A DNA stretch of 64,000 nucleotides from CAVPCZ01 sp963702445 (lineage in GTDB: Bacteria > Bacteroidota > Ignavibacteria > UBA10030 > UBA6906). The DNA lies in the NCBI GenBank assembly GCA_963702445.1, contig CAVPCZ010000023.1, positions 62,001 to 126,000 on the forward strand, given 5' to 3'. The position numbers and the translations under genes are program-made. The notes under the pieces are model-generated. The model did no database searches, was not told the DNA's origin, and saw nothing but the letters and a program-made list of their open reading frames with translations. The first letter of the stretch is position 1. Each line of letters starts with the position of its first letter. Below, one piece after another: positions 25,897 through 34,805 of the stretch.

Positions 25897-27213
25897 ATGG
25901 CAAACGCTCCGCGCTGGCTGGTGGCACTTGTGGGTCGTCCGAACGTGGGCAAATCCACGCTCTTTAACCGGATCCTCGGTCACCGGCAGGCAATCGTTGA
26001 CGACATGCCGGGGGTGACACGCGACCGTTTGTATGCGGATGCAGACTGGGCGGGAAAGTCCTTCACGGTCGTTGACACCGGCGGGCTGGTTCCGGAATCC
26101 GAAGACACGATGGAGACCGCCATTCGCGAACAGGCGCAAATCGCCATCGAACAGGCGAACCTTATCCTGTATGTCGTCGATGCCGCCGACGGCCTGCTTC
26201 CCGGAGACCGGGAGATCGCCGACATCCTGCGGCGTGCCGAAAAGCGTGTCCTGCTGATCGTGAACAAGAGTGATGGAGAGGCAAAAGAATCGGCGCTGGG
26301 CGAGTTCTACTCCCTTGGTCTGGGTGAACCGATGCCGGTCTCGGCACTCGGCGGCCGCCGGATCGGCGATCTGCTCGACGCCATCACCCACGATATCCCC
26401 GAGACCGAGACGGAGGATACGGACACCCGCCTGAAAGTGGCGATCATCGGCAAACCCAATGTCGGCAAATCGTCTCTGGTGAACGCCCTGCTGCAGGAAG
26501 AGCGCCATATCGTGACCGAGATACCCGGAACGACGCGCGATCCCATTGATGCGGTGCTGAAGCATTACGGCGAGGAGATTGTCCTCATTGACACAGCCGG
26601 ACTCAGGAAAAGAAGCAGGATCAAGGAATCGGTGGAGCTCTACAGCGCTGTCCGCACCGTGAAGAGCATCGAGCGGTGTGACGTGGCCGTTGTTCTCCTG
26701 GACGCACGGGAAGGCCTGGAGCACCAGGATCTGCGGATCATTGAAACCGCGGTGACAAAACGGCGGCCGGTGATCCTTGCGGTCAACAAATGGGATATCG
26801 TCGAGAAAGACGAGAACACCTCGCGGGCATTCGAGCGGGCGCTGCGCGAGAAGCTTCGCGTGTACGATTACATTCCGATCATCTTCATCTCCGCCCTGAA
26901 GAAGCAGAGGGTGTTCAAGCTTATCGACGTCATCAAGCGCGTGGATGCCGAACAGAAGAAGAGGATCGTCACCAGTCAGCTGAACCAGGCGCTCGGCCCG
27001 GATCTGGAGACGCATCCGCCCCGCAGCAAATCGGGGAAGGAAATCAAGATCAAGTTCGTGACGCAGGTGAAGTCTTCGCCTCCGGTGTTTGCCTTTTTCT
27101 GCAACGAGCCCAAACTGGTGGAAGACAACTACATCCGCTATCTGGAAAACCGGATCCGCGAACATTTCGGTTTTGAGGGCGTTCCCATTCTTGTGGTGAT
27201 GAAACAAAAATGA
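25897..27213 (+). CDS. der: Ribosome-assembly GTPase Der (EngA)
   Basis: 438 residues with two tandem GTPase domains and a KH-like C-terminal domain. G1 motifs GRPNVGKSTLF (residues ~12) and GKPNVGKSSLV (~185). G3 DTGGLV and DTAGLRKRSRIKESVELYS. G4 NKSD and NKWD. The double-GTPase layout is unique to Der, which assists 50S subunit assembly. It heads a co-directional run and overlaps the next gene by 4 nt (ATGA). Confidence 0.96.
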   Translation: MANAPRWLVALVGRPNVGKSTLFNRILGHRQAIVDDMPGVTRDRLYADADWAGKSFTVVDTGGLVPESEDTMETAIREQAQIAIEQANLILYVVDAADGLLPGDREIADILRRAEKRVLLIVNKSDGEAKESALGEFYSLGLGEPMPVSALGGRRIGDLLDAITHDIPETETEDTDTRLKVAIIGKPNVGKSSLVNALLQEERHIVTEIPGTTRDPIDAVLKHYGEEIVLIDTAGLRKRSRIKESVELYSAVRTVKSIERCDVAVVLLDAREGLEHQDLRIIETAVTKRRPVILAVNKWDIVEKDENTSRAFERALREKLRVYDYIPIIFISALKKQRVFKLIDVIKRVDAEQKKRIVTSQLNQALGPDLETHPPRSKSGKEIKIKFVTQVKSSPPVFAFFCNEPKLVEDNYIRYLENRIREHFGFEGVPILVVMKQK

Positions 27214-28571
27214 CCGGAGTGCACAGGACAATACTTGTTGTGGGCGGTCTCGCTGCGGGTCCGAGCGCGGCAAGCAAGGCCGCACGCACCGATCCGGGAG
27301 CGCGGGTCGTGCTCTTCGAGCAGACCGACGCCATCTCCTACGGCATCTGCGAGATCCCGTACTACCTCAGCGGCGAACTCCGTGAAGAAGACCTCGTGGT
27401 GCACACCGCGGAAAGCCTGCGACGCGAGAAAGGCGTGGATGTGCGGCTGCTGAACCGGGTGGAAGAGATTCTCCCTTCACGGCGGCGCATACGTGTGCGC
27501 GATCTGGCCGCGGGGCGTGTGTACGAAGAGCCGTACGACCGCCTCATTCTTGCCACCGGGGCCCGCCCGAAGCTCCTCGGGCTTGATGGTGAGAACGCAC
27601 GCAACGTTTTTCCTGTCCGCTCGCTGGACGGTGCGAAGGCGCTGCACCGGTTCCTTGCGGCGGAACGTCCCGGGCGCGCGGTCATCATCGGCGCGGGATA
27701 TGTGGGGGTGGAGATGGCCGAGGCGCTCCGGACGCGGGGTCTGGACGTCACGTTGCTGCACAACACCGGACTGCCCCTCTGCGGCATGGAGACCCCCGCG
27801 CGCGAGTGGATACGCGATGAACTCACCGCGCACCAGGTGAACTGGGTTCCCTCTGCCACCGTGGTGGGTCTGAAGGTGGGAGACCGGCAGGCCGTGACGC
27901 ACGTGCTTACACCGGACCGGACGCTTCCGGCGGAACTGGTGATCGTGGCGATCGGTGTGGAACCGAACGCCGGGCTCGCAGCGGCAGCGGGAATCCGTAC
28001 CGGTGTACACGGAGGAATCCTGACGGACCGCCGGCAGGCGACATCGGCGGAGAATGTCTTTGCCGCCGGAGACTGTTGCGAAGTGCGGAATCTTGTGACG
28101 AACCGGTGGATGTACGCTCCGCTGGCAACCGTGGCCAGCCGTGCGGCCTGGGTGGCGGGGGAGAATGCCGCGGGAGGCAGGGCCTTTTTCCCCGGCGCAC
28201 TCCGTGCCGCCCTCGTGAAGGTGTTCAGCCAGGAGGCGGTGCGGGTCGGTTTGAGCACAAAAGAAGCGGCGGAGGCGGGCATGTCCCCGGTTGCCGAAAC
28301 CGTCTTTGCCCGATCCCGCGCAGGAAAAATGCCCGGAGGACAGCGTCTGCTGGTGACCCTGATCGCCGACCGGCGTTCGGGAAAACTCATCGGCGGGAAC
28401 ATTGCGGGACAGGATGGTGCCGGACTGCGTGGTCATGCCCTGACGCTGGCGATCCAGCAGGGGATGACCGTTGAATCGTTCCGGAGCGCGGATTTTGCCT
28501 ACGCTCCTCCGTTTTCGCCTCTCTGGGACCCCCTGCTTGTCGCGGCAAACGCTCTTGCCCGATCTCTCTGA
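27210..28571 (+). CDS. CoA-disulfide reductase / NADH oxidase-like flavoprotein
   Basis: 453 residues. FAD-binding GGLAAGPSAASKA at the N-terminus, then the redox cysteine Cys47 in SYGICEIPYYLSG. The NAD(P)H-binding site AVIIGAGYVGVEMAEAL and the second FAD contact AENVFAAGDCCEV follow, then the dimerisation domain. These are the marks of the single-cysteine class (CoA-disulfide reductase, NADH oxidase/peroxidase). It starts in a 4-nt overlap with der. It probably handles thiol or oxidative stress; the exact acceptor is not determined. Confidence 0.85.
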   Translation: MTGVHRTILVVGGLAAGPSAASKAARTDPGARVVLFEQTDAISYGICEIPYYLSGELREEDLVVHTAESLRREKGVDVRLLNRVEEILPSRRRIRVRDLAAGRVYEEPYDRLILATGARPKLLGLDGENARNVFPVRSLDGAKALHRFLAAERPGRAVIIGAGYVGVEMAEALRTRGLDVTLLHNTGLPLCGMETPAREWIRDELTAHQVNWVPSATVVGLKVGDRQAVTHVLTPDRTLPAELVIVAIGVEPNAGLAAAAGIRTGVHGGILTDRRQATSAENVFAAGDCCEVRNLVTNRWMYAPLATVASRAAWVAGENAAGGRAFFPGALRAALVKVFSQEAVRVGLSTKEAAEAGMSPVAETVFARSRAGKMPGGQRLLVTLIADRRSGKLIGGNIAGQDGAGLRGHALTLAIQQGMTVESFRSADFAYAPPFSPLWDPLLVAANALARSL

Positions 28572-28586
28572 AACGACGGATACGGT

Positions 28587-29213
28587 ATGAAAGCGCTGAC
28601 CATTATCGACCACCCCCTGATCAAGCGCGATCTCACGATCCTGCGCAACGTCGAGACAAACAACCACCTGTTCCGTACGACCCTGCGGCGGATCTCTTCG
28701 ATCATGGCGTTTACGGTGACGCACGATCTCCGGGTGAAGAAGACCACCGTGCGCACCCCGCTCGAGCGCACGGCGGGATTCGTCCTTGCAGACGATGTCG
28801 TGATCGTCCCGGTGCTGCGGGCGGGCCTCGGCCTGATCGACGGGTTTCTGGATGTTCTGCCGGAGGCGCGCGTCGGGCACGTCGGGTTGTACCGCAACGA
28901 GAAAACGCTTGAGCCGGTGGACTATTACTCGAAATTTCCCCAGGGGCTGAGCAGGAGCCTGGTGCTGCTGCTGGATCCCATGCTGGCCACCGGCGGGAGT
29001 GCCGCTGCGGCGATCACGTTTCTCAAGCGGCGCGGCGCCCGCAGAATACGCTTTGTCGCACTCGTGGCATCGCCCGAGGGGGTCCGGCGTGTCGGTAGTG
29101 CGCATCCGACCGTGCCGATTTTCTCGGCCGTGCTTGACCGCCGGCTGAATGCTTCCGGATACATCCTGCCCGGGCTTGGCGACGCGGGGGACCGTCTCTT
29201 CGGAACAGAATGA
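28587..29213 (+). CDS. upp: Uracil phosphoribosyltransferase
   Basis: 208 residues. The PRPP-binding loop LLLDPMLATGGSAAAAI, the VPVLRAGLGLIDG segment and the C-terminal uracil-recognition stretch ASGYILPGLGDAGDRLFGT are all present. It converts uracil and PRPP to UMP in pyrimidine salvage. The gene is 15 nt after the flavoprotein gene and 1 nt before the RelA/SpoT gene. Confidence 0.93.
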   Translation: MKALTIIDHPLIKRDLTILRNVETNNHLFRTTLRRISSIMAFTVTHDLRVKKTTVRTPLERTAGFVLADDVVIVPVLRAGLGLIDGFLDVLPEARVGHVGLYRNEKTLEPVDYYSKFPQGLSRSLVLLLDPMLATGGSAAAAITFLKRRGARRIRFVALVASPEGVRRVGSAHPTVPIFSAVLDRRLNASGYILPGLGDAGDRLFGTE

Positions 29214-29214
29214 C

Positions 29215-31401
29215 ATGACCAACCCGAAGTACAAGAAGAAACTCGAAGACCTTCTGCAGCTCTGTCAGCGGAACCTTCCCCGGGTGGACGAAAGCCTGAT
29301 CCGGCGCGCCTTCGAATTCGGCTTCAACGCCCACCGTCATGACATGCGTGCTTCCGGGGAACCGTTCTTCGACCATCCCTATGCCGTGGCCCGCATTGTC
29401 GCGAAAGAAATCCCGCTTGACGATATCTCGGTCGCGGTGGCGCTGCTTCATGATGTGGCCGAGGACACCGAATACCAGATCCACGACATCCGCGAAGAGT
29501 TTGGAGATACCGTTGCGGATCTCGTGGACGGCGCCACCAAGATCTCCGATATTTTCAAGAGCCATGATGTCACCCAGGCCGAGAGCTACCGGAAGATGCT
29601 GCTCTCCATGGTGAACGACATCCGGGTCATGCTCGTGAAGTTCGCGGACCGGCTCCACAACATGCGCACACTCGAGTATCTGCCGGTGGAAAAACAGCGC
29701 CGGTTGTCGAAGGAAACCCTCGACATTTATGCGCCCTTCGCCCACCGTTTCGGACTCGCCAACATCAAGTGGGAGCTCGAGGACCTTTCGTTCAAGCATC
29801 TTCATCGCGAAGCCTACGACCAGATCGCGAGGGAAATCAAAGCCCGGCGGCGCGACCGGGAACACTACATCCGCAAATTCTCCCAGCCGATCGAAAAGCG
29901 GCTGCGGGAAGCGGGTTTCAAATTTGAAATCAGCGGACGGCCCAAGCATCTGTACAGCATTTACAACAAGATGATCAAACGGAGCAAGCCGCTCGAAGAG
30001 GTGTATGACCTGTTCGCCGTGCGGGTGATTCTGGACACGGAGGATCCCAACGATTGTTTTGCGGTGTACGGCACCGTCTCCGACATCTATATCCCCAATC
30101 CCGAACGGTTCAAGAACTACATCTCGGTCCCCAAGAAGAACGGGTACCAGTCCATCCATACCACGGTGGTCGGACCCGAAGGAAAGATGGTGGAGGTGCA
30201 GATCCGCACGCGTGCGATGCACGAGGTGGCCGAGAAGGGTGTTGCCGCGCACTGGATGTACAAGGACAATGCCCCGAGTGTCGACCCCGATCTGGCGAAC
30301 TGGGTAAGCTGGGTGAGGGAGATTTTTGAAAGCTCGCAGGACGGCCAGGTGCCCACCGCACAGCTGCTGGAGAGCTTCAAGCTGAACCTGTACCAGGATG
30401 AGATCTACGTGTTCACGCCCAAGGGCGATTTGAAGATTCTCCCCACGGGTTCGACGCCCATTGATTTCGGGTACGAGATTCATTCGAAGGTGGGGGATCA
30501 CTGCATCGCGGCCAAACTGAACGGCCGCATTGTGCCGCTGGACACGAAACTGAAGAGCGGCGACCAGGTGGAGATTCTCACGTCAAAGAATCAAACGCCG
30601 AATGCGGACTGGGAGAAGTTCGTCGTCACGCACAAGGCAAAGGCGCACATCCGGCGGTGGATCAAGGAGGAAGAGCGGAAGGCCCTCGATGAGGGACGCG
30701 AAACCTGGGAGAAACGGCTCAGGAAAGCGAAGGTGACGATCAACGAGGACGATCTCGTCCGCTTCCTGCGCGAGAAACGGATGGAAAACCTCTCGACGTT
30801 CTTCCTCGGTGTGAAGGAGGGAAAGATCGATCCGGATGAGTTGATTGCGTTGTATCAGGAAGAGCTGAAGCACCCGACTCCCTCCGGGGGGGAAGAGCCG
30901 CGCATCGACGGATTGTTCAACCGGTTCATCACGTCCGCCCGTGGCGCATCGGGGGGCATTATCCTGGACGGGACGCATGACAATTTCATGCACAACTATG
31001 CGAAATGCTGCCAGCCCATCCCGGGCGACGAAGTGGTCGGGTTCGTGACCACGGGGGAGGGGATCAAGATTCACAGGAGCTCGTGCAGGAATATCCGGCT
31101 GATGATGCAGATGGAGAAGAACAGGATCGTCGAAGTACGATGGCCGTCGGACAACGGCGTGCTTTTCGTTTCGGGTGTCAAGATATCCGGGGAAGACCGC
31201 GCCGGCATGCTGAACGATATCACGCATGCGATTTCATCCTACAATAACACGAATATCCGGAGCGTGAGCATCGATGCGGCCGACGGCCGGTTTGACGGAA
31301 CGTTTATACTGAACGTGGAAAACACGGAACATCTCGCCCGCATTGTGGACAGGATCCGCCGGGTGCCGGGCGTTCGTCGTGCGGATCGCTTCGAGGAATA
31401 A
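29215..31401 (+). CDS. rel: Bifunctional (p)ppGpp synthetase/hydrolase (RelA/SpoT family)
   Basis: 728 residues from MTNPKYKKKLEDL. Order of domains: HD hydrolase (HDVAEDT near residue 80, intact), synthetase (GYQSIHTTVVGP and EVQIRTRAMHEVAEKG, residues ~240-360), TGS (VFTPKGDLKILPTGSTPIDF, ~395-455), helical region, zinc-finger/RIS region (KCCQPIPGDEVVGFVTTG) and a C-terminal ACT domain (SGEDRAGMLNDITHAIS). Both catalytic centres look complete, so it should make and degrade the stringent-response alarmone. It follows upp by 1 nt. Confidence 0.95.
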   Translation: MTNPKYKKKLEDLLQLCQRNLPRVDESLIRRAFEFGFNAHRHDMRASGEPFFDHPYAVARIVAKEIPLDDISVAVALLHDVAEDTEYQIHDIREEFGDTVADLVDGATKISDIFKSHDVTQAESYRKMLLSMVNDIRVMLVKFADRLHNMRTLEYLPVEKQRRLSKETLDIYAPFAHRFGLANIKWELEDLSFKHLHREAYDQIAREIKARRRDREHYIRKFSQPIEKRLREAGFKFEISGRPKHLYSIYNKMIKRSKPLEEVYDLFAVRVILDTEDPNDCFAVYGTVSDIYIPNPERFKNYISVPKKNGYQSIHTTVVGPEGKMVEVQIRTRAMHEVAEKGVAAHWMYKDNAPSVDPDLANWVSWVREIFESSQDGQVPTAQLLESFKLNLYQDEIYVFTPKGDLKILPTGSTPIDFGYEIHSKVGDHCIAAKLNGRIVPLDTKLKSGDQVEILTSKNQTPNADWEKFVVTHKAKAHIRRWIKEEERKALDEGRETWEKRLRKAKVTINEDDLVRFLREKRMENLSTFFLGVKEGKIDPDELIALYQEELKHPTPSGGEEPRIDGLFNRFITSARGASGGIILDGTHDNFMHNYAKCCQPIPGDEVVGFVTTGEGIKIHRSSCRNIRLMMQMEKNRIVEVRWPSDNGVLFVSGVKISGEDRAGMLNDITHAISSYNNTNIRSVSIDAADGRFDGTFILNVENTEHLARIVDRIRRVPGVRRADRFEE

Positions 31402-31409
31402 CCCCTGCC

Positions 31410-31850
31410 ATGTCCCTTCACGGTCGCGTTCTCGGAATAGACTACGGCACGAAGCGCGTCGGGGTGGCGATGAGCGACCCCCTGCGCGTGCTCGCCGGAG
31501 GCGTCGGCACGCTCGATAACGACGACAGCCTGATGGACAGGCTTGCCGGTCTCGTCGAGGAGCATCAGGTCACTCTCGTTGTCGTCGGCATGCCCTATGC
31601 GCCCGACGGAGGCAGGGGTGCAAAAGGCCGGGAGGTGGAACTGTTCATCCGCCGGCTGGAAAGCGCGATTCCCGCAACCATCACGACGTGGGATGAGAGC
31701 TTCACTTCTGTGGAGGCCCAGCGCACGTTCCGTCAGGGGGGTATGAAGCGGAAGCAGCGGCAGGAGAAGGCGCGGGTGGACGAGATGGCCGCCCGGCTGA
31801 TGCTGCAGGAGTACCTCGATGCACAACCGGAGGATGCATCAGGGACGTGA
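31410..31850 (+). CDS. ruvX: Holliday-junction resolvase-like RuvX (YqgF)
   Basis: 146 residues. RNase H-like catalytic features are GIDYGTKRVGVAMSDP at the N-terminus, VVVGMPYAPDG, the WDESFTSVEAQ block and a terminal KARVDEMAARLMLQEYLD helix with Asp. YqgF proteins act in pre-16S rRNA 5'-end maturation and are RuvC-like. The stop overlaps the next gene by 4 nt. Confidence 0.92.
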   Translation: MSLHGRVLGIDYGTKRVGVAMSDPLRVLAGGVGTLDNDDSLMDRLAGLVEEHQVTLVVVGMPYAPDGGRGAKGREVELFIRRLESAIPATITTWDESFTSVEAQRTFRQGGMKRKQRQEKARVDEMAARLMLQEYLDAQPEDASGT

Positions 31851-32800
31851 GCGATCCTGTGACGGAAACACCCTCCGCCGGGTCTCCGGGGACCATGCCG
31901 CCCGGGATCAGGCTGCGGCGTGCGGGTTCCTGGATCCGTGCGCACAAGCTCAAGGCCGTCCTCCTGTTCCTGGCAGGTCTCGTGCTCATCGAGCTGTTTA
32001 CCGTTCCCTGGTTCAGCATCGGTTCGCTGAGAACAGAAAACCCGGGAACCACCGCGCTCATGCGTCAGCGCCTCGGGGAAGCGGAGAACAGCGGAAAACC
32101 GCTGAAGATCGTCCAGCAGTGGATTCCCCTCGAGCGCATTCCCCGCTCTGTGGTCGATGCCGTGGTGGTGGCCGAGGACGGGACGTTTTTCGAGCACGGC
32201 GGCATTGACTGGTTCGAAGTCCAGGAGTCGATCGAAAAGAATATCGAAGAAGGACGGGCCGCGCGAGGTGCGAGCACGATCACCCAGCAACTCGCAAAGA
32301 ACCTCTACCTGTCGACGTCGAAGGACCCGGTGCGCAAGCTGAAGGAGGTGATCATCACCCTCCTTCTGGAGCGCACCCTGAGCAAGCGCCGGATTCTCGA
32401 AATCTATCTGAACATCATCGAGTGGGGGCGGGGGATTTTCGGGATTGAGGCGGCAGCCCGCACGTTTTTCGGAAAGAGTGCGGCTGCGTTGACGCTCGAA
32501 GAAGGGGCCCGCCTGGCCGCGGTCATCCCGAGCCCTCTGCGTCACCGGCCGGACGCCGACACACGGTATGTCGTCCGGCGCAAAGGAATTGTTCTCGCAC
32601 GCATGGCCGCGCGTTCACGCATACCCGCGAAACCGGCAGAGGAGGATCAGCCGCAACAGGCTCCGCAGACCGACACGCTGTCACAACAGCGGCCGGCGGT
32701 TATTCCCGAGGACACGGCCGCCATGAAGGCGATACAGCCGCCGGCCGTCGTTCCTGAAGACACCACCGCCACAGACCAGGGAAACGGAGATGGACTATAA
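31847..32800 (+). CDS. mtgA: Monofunctional biosynthetic peptidoglycan transglycosylase
   Basis: 317 residues. One transmembrane anchor (AVLLFLAGLVLIELFTVPW) precedes a GT51 domain: the catalytic Glu in VVAEDGTFFEHGG, GASTITQQLAKNLYLS, RKLKEVIITLLLERTLSK and NIIEWGRGIFGIEAAAR. There is no transpeptidase domain. It polymerises lipid II glycan strands at the inner membrane. The C-terminal ~60 residues are a low-complexity tail with two near-copies of PAVxPEDTxA, not usual for MtgA. It overlaps the next gene by 11 nt. Confidence 0.9.
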   Translation: MSDPVTETPSAGSPGTMPPGIRLRRAGSWIRAHKLKAVLLFLAGLVLIELFTVPWFSIGSLRTENPGTTALMRQRLGEAENSGKPLKIVQQWIPLERIPRSVVDAVVVAEDGTFFEHGGIDWFEVQESIEKNIEEGRAARGASTITQQLAKNLYLSTSKDPVRKLKEVIITLLLERTLSKRRILEIYLNIIEWGRGIFGIEAAARTFFGKSAAALTLEEGARLAAVIPSPLRHRPDADTRYVVRRKGIVLARMAARSRIPAKPAEEDQPQQAPQTDTLSQQRPAVIPEDTAAMKAIQPPAVVPEDTTATDQGNGDGL

Positions 32801-33464
32801 GGACGTCAACCGCCTCATCGAGGAGGGTGAAGGGTTCGAGATAGAGTTCAAGAGGAAGGTCTCGACGCCCGAGAAGATCGCCAGGGCGCTCATTGCCTTT
32901 GCCAACACCAAAGGGGGCCATATCCTGTTCGGCGTCGATGATGACGGTTCCATCGTCGGCGTGGAAAGTGAAAAAAGCGAAGTGGATCTGATCTACGAAG
33001 CGGGGACGCAATTCTGCGTGCCGGAGATTCTCCCGTCAATCGAAATCGTCGCATTCAACGGCGAAGACGTTATTGTCGCCACGGTGGAAGAGAGCACCCA
33101 GAAGCCGCACTACTTCGCAGGAGTCAGTGGCAACGGTCACCCCGATGCCGCTGAAGCGACGCGGGTATATATCCGGGTGAACGACAAGACCGTGATGGCG
33201 AGCAAGGAGGTGGTCAGGATTCTGAGGGACGAACGTGCGGATGCCCCGCCGATGCGGATTATGATCGGCGAAAATGAAAAACGGCTCTTCCGGTATCTTG
33301 ACGCCCATGAGCGGATCACCGCCAGGGAGTTCAGCCACCTCGTGAACATCTCGGAGAACCGGGCATGCCGGATTCTCGTGTCGCTTGTGCGTGCCGGCGT
33401 GGTTCGGATCCACACGCTGGAGCGGACGGATTTTTTCACTCTCGCCCATGACGTGGCGAAATAG
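32790..33464 (+). CDS. AlbA_2 (Schlafen AAA_4-like) domain protein with C-terminal winged helix
   Basis: 224 residues. The AlbA_2 domain (residues ~10-140) has EGFEIEFKRKVS, LIAFANTKGGHILFGVDDDG and ATRVYIRVNDKTVMA. A C-terminal helical region (EKRLFRYLDAHERITAREFS) looks like a winged helix. Members are ATP-binding or nucleic-acid-binding regulators. It lies in a cell-wall/translation operon and overlaps mtgA by 11 nt. It converges on the rRNA/tRNA methylase gene with a 29-nt overlap. The role is unknown. Confidence 0.75.
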   Translation: MDYKDVNRLIEEGEGFEIEFKRKVSTPEKIARALIAFANTKGGHILFGVDDDGSIVGVESEKSEVDLIYEAGTQFCVPEILPSIEIVAFNGEDVIVATVEESTQKPHYFAGVSGNGHPDAAEATRVYIRVNDKTVMASKEVVRILRDERADAPPMRIMIGENEKRLFRYLDAHERITAREFSHLVNISENRACRILVSLVRAGVVRIHTLERTDFFTLAHDVAK

Positions 33465-34011
33465 GCCCGGTTTCCTGCCATATCCGGAGCAGCTCGAAGA
33501 GCGCTATCCCGTAGGCCACGGCGGCATTCAGCGACTGCTTCACGCCTATCATCGGGATTTCGATGGCCATGTCGGCCTGGCTCACCAGCGCGCCTGAAAC
33601 CCCGGTCAACTCGTTTCCCACCACAAGGCAAATCGGGAAATCCTCCTTACGAACGGCAAAATAGGGCATGCTGCCTGTGGTATGTTCGAGTATGCATATG
33701 CGTGCTCCGCGCCGCCTTGCTTCCAGCGCCCCTTCCAGAGGGTCTGTAAAGTATTGCCAGGGAACGGTTTGCGTGGCTCCCAGGGCGGTCTTATCGATCT
33801 CTTTCCGCGGCGGTCTGGGGGTGTAGCCGGCAAGAAACAGGGCCTCTGCGCGTGCTCCGTCGGATGTCCGGAAGATCGACCCGACATTGTACAGGCTGCG
33901 GATGTTGTCCAGAAGTCCGATAACGGGGGTTCGGGGCACCGTGCCGATATCCTCGCGCGGAACGCGCCGGGCGGTGATTTCGTGATGTGTCAGCTTACGA
34001 ATGGCGGTCAT
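33436..34011 (-). CDS. TrmH/SpoU-family RNA 2'-O-methyltransferase
   Basis: 191 residues from MTAIRKLTHHE, with GGAGA upstream. SPOUT motifs: DNIRSLYNVGSIFRTSDG (motif 1), LVVGNELTGVSGALV (motif 2) and IPMIGVKQSLNAAVAYGIAL (motif 3, trefoil-knot SAM site). It methylates a ribose in tRNA or rRNA; the target is not readable from sequence. It is divergent from cmk. Confidence 0.88.
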   Translation of the reverse strand: MTAIRKLTHHEITARRVPREDIGTVPRTPVIGLLDNIRSLYNVGSIFRTSDGARAEALFLAGYTPRPPRKEIDKTALGATQTVPWQYFTDPLEGALEARRRGARICILEHTTGSMPYFAVRKEDFPICLVVGNELTGVSGALVSQADMAIEIPMIGVKQSLNAAVAYGIALFELLRIWQETGPISPRHGRE

Positions 34012-34059
34012 GGGGTCTCCATTGGAATATACGGAAGAGCGGGGAGTGTTCAAAAGGAT

Positions 34060-34088
34060 TTGCCACTGGAGCCTTTTTTGGGTATATT
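34060..34088 (+). promoter_or_regulatory. Candidate sigma-70 promoter for cmk-ispH
   Basis: TTGCCA (34060-34065) and TATATT (34083-34088) with a 17-nt spacer, each 5 of 6 to consensus. The start of transcription would fall about 18 nt before the GTG at 34113. This is the best promoter match in the window. Confidence 0.6.
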
Positions 34089-34112
34089 TACTACTTACGT
34101 GAACACACCGCC

Positions 34113-34805
34113 GTGAACAAACGCAGGCTTGTCGTCGCCATCGATGGCCCGGCGGCATCGGGAAAGAGTACCACCGCCCGGCTGGTCGCACAGAAGTTGG
34201 GATACCTGCACGTGGATACCGGTGCGATGTACAGGGCGGTCACCCTTAGGGTGCTCCGCGCCGGCGTCGCGCCCGATGACCGGAACGCCGTGGGTGCCCT
34301 GATGGCGACAACGCATGTCGCCCTGGAAGAACGGGCGGGGCGTTTGCTGGTGACACTGAACGGCGAAGATGTGTCGGATGCGATACGGCATCCTGATGTG
34401 ACGCGGGCGGTGAGTGCCGTGAGCGGACTGCGGGATGTCCGTTCGGCGATGGTGCGCGAACAGCGCGCGCTCGGAAAGAACGGCGGAATTGTGCTGGAGG
34501 GGCGGGACATCGGAACGGTGGTGTTTCCCGATGCCGATGTGAAATTCTTCATGGTGGCCGGGATAGCCTCGCGGGCCCGGCGGCGCCAGCAAGAGCTTGC
34601 GTCCACAGGGACCGAGCTCCCGCTGGAGACGCTGGTCCGGGAGATTCAGGAACGCGATGCGCGCGATTCCGGCCGCGAAGAATCCCCTCTGCGATGCGCC
34701 AATGACGCCATCCGGATCGATACCTCGGATATGACCATCGAGGCCCAGGTGGAATGTGTTGTGCGGGCCGTGCGCAGCAAACTTGAGGAGATGAGCGAAG
34801 GATGA
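34113..34805 (+). CDS. cmk: Cytidylate kinase
   Basis: 230 residues, starting at GTG (VNKRRLVVAIDG). The longer upstream frame crosses the promoter and is rejected. P-loop AIDGPAASGKSTTAR, CMP-site LHVDTGAMYRAVTLR, VLEGRDIGTVVFPDADVKFF and the lid RARRRQQEL followed by RDSGREESPL. It phosphorylates CMP and dCMP. Its stop overlaps the ispH start by 4 nt. Confidence 0.94.
   Translation: MNKRRLVVAIDGPAASGKSTTARLVAQKLGYLHVDTGAMYRAVTLRVLRAGVAPDDRNAVGALMATTHVALEERAGRLLVTLNGEDVSDAIRHPDVTRAVSAVSGLRDVRSAMVREQRALGKNGGIVLEGRDIGTVVFPDADVKFFMVAGIASRARRRQQELASTGTELPLETLVREIQERDARDSGREESPLRCANDAIRIDTSDMTIEAQVECVVRAVRSKLEEMSEG

Noticed and set aside
25702..27285. 527-residue minus-strand ORF opposite der
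   Set aside because: Shadow of the double-GTPase Der frame.
29023..30501. 492-residue minus-strand ORF opposite upp and the RelA/SpoT gene
   Set aside because: Antisense shadow of two well-supported genes.
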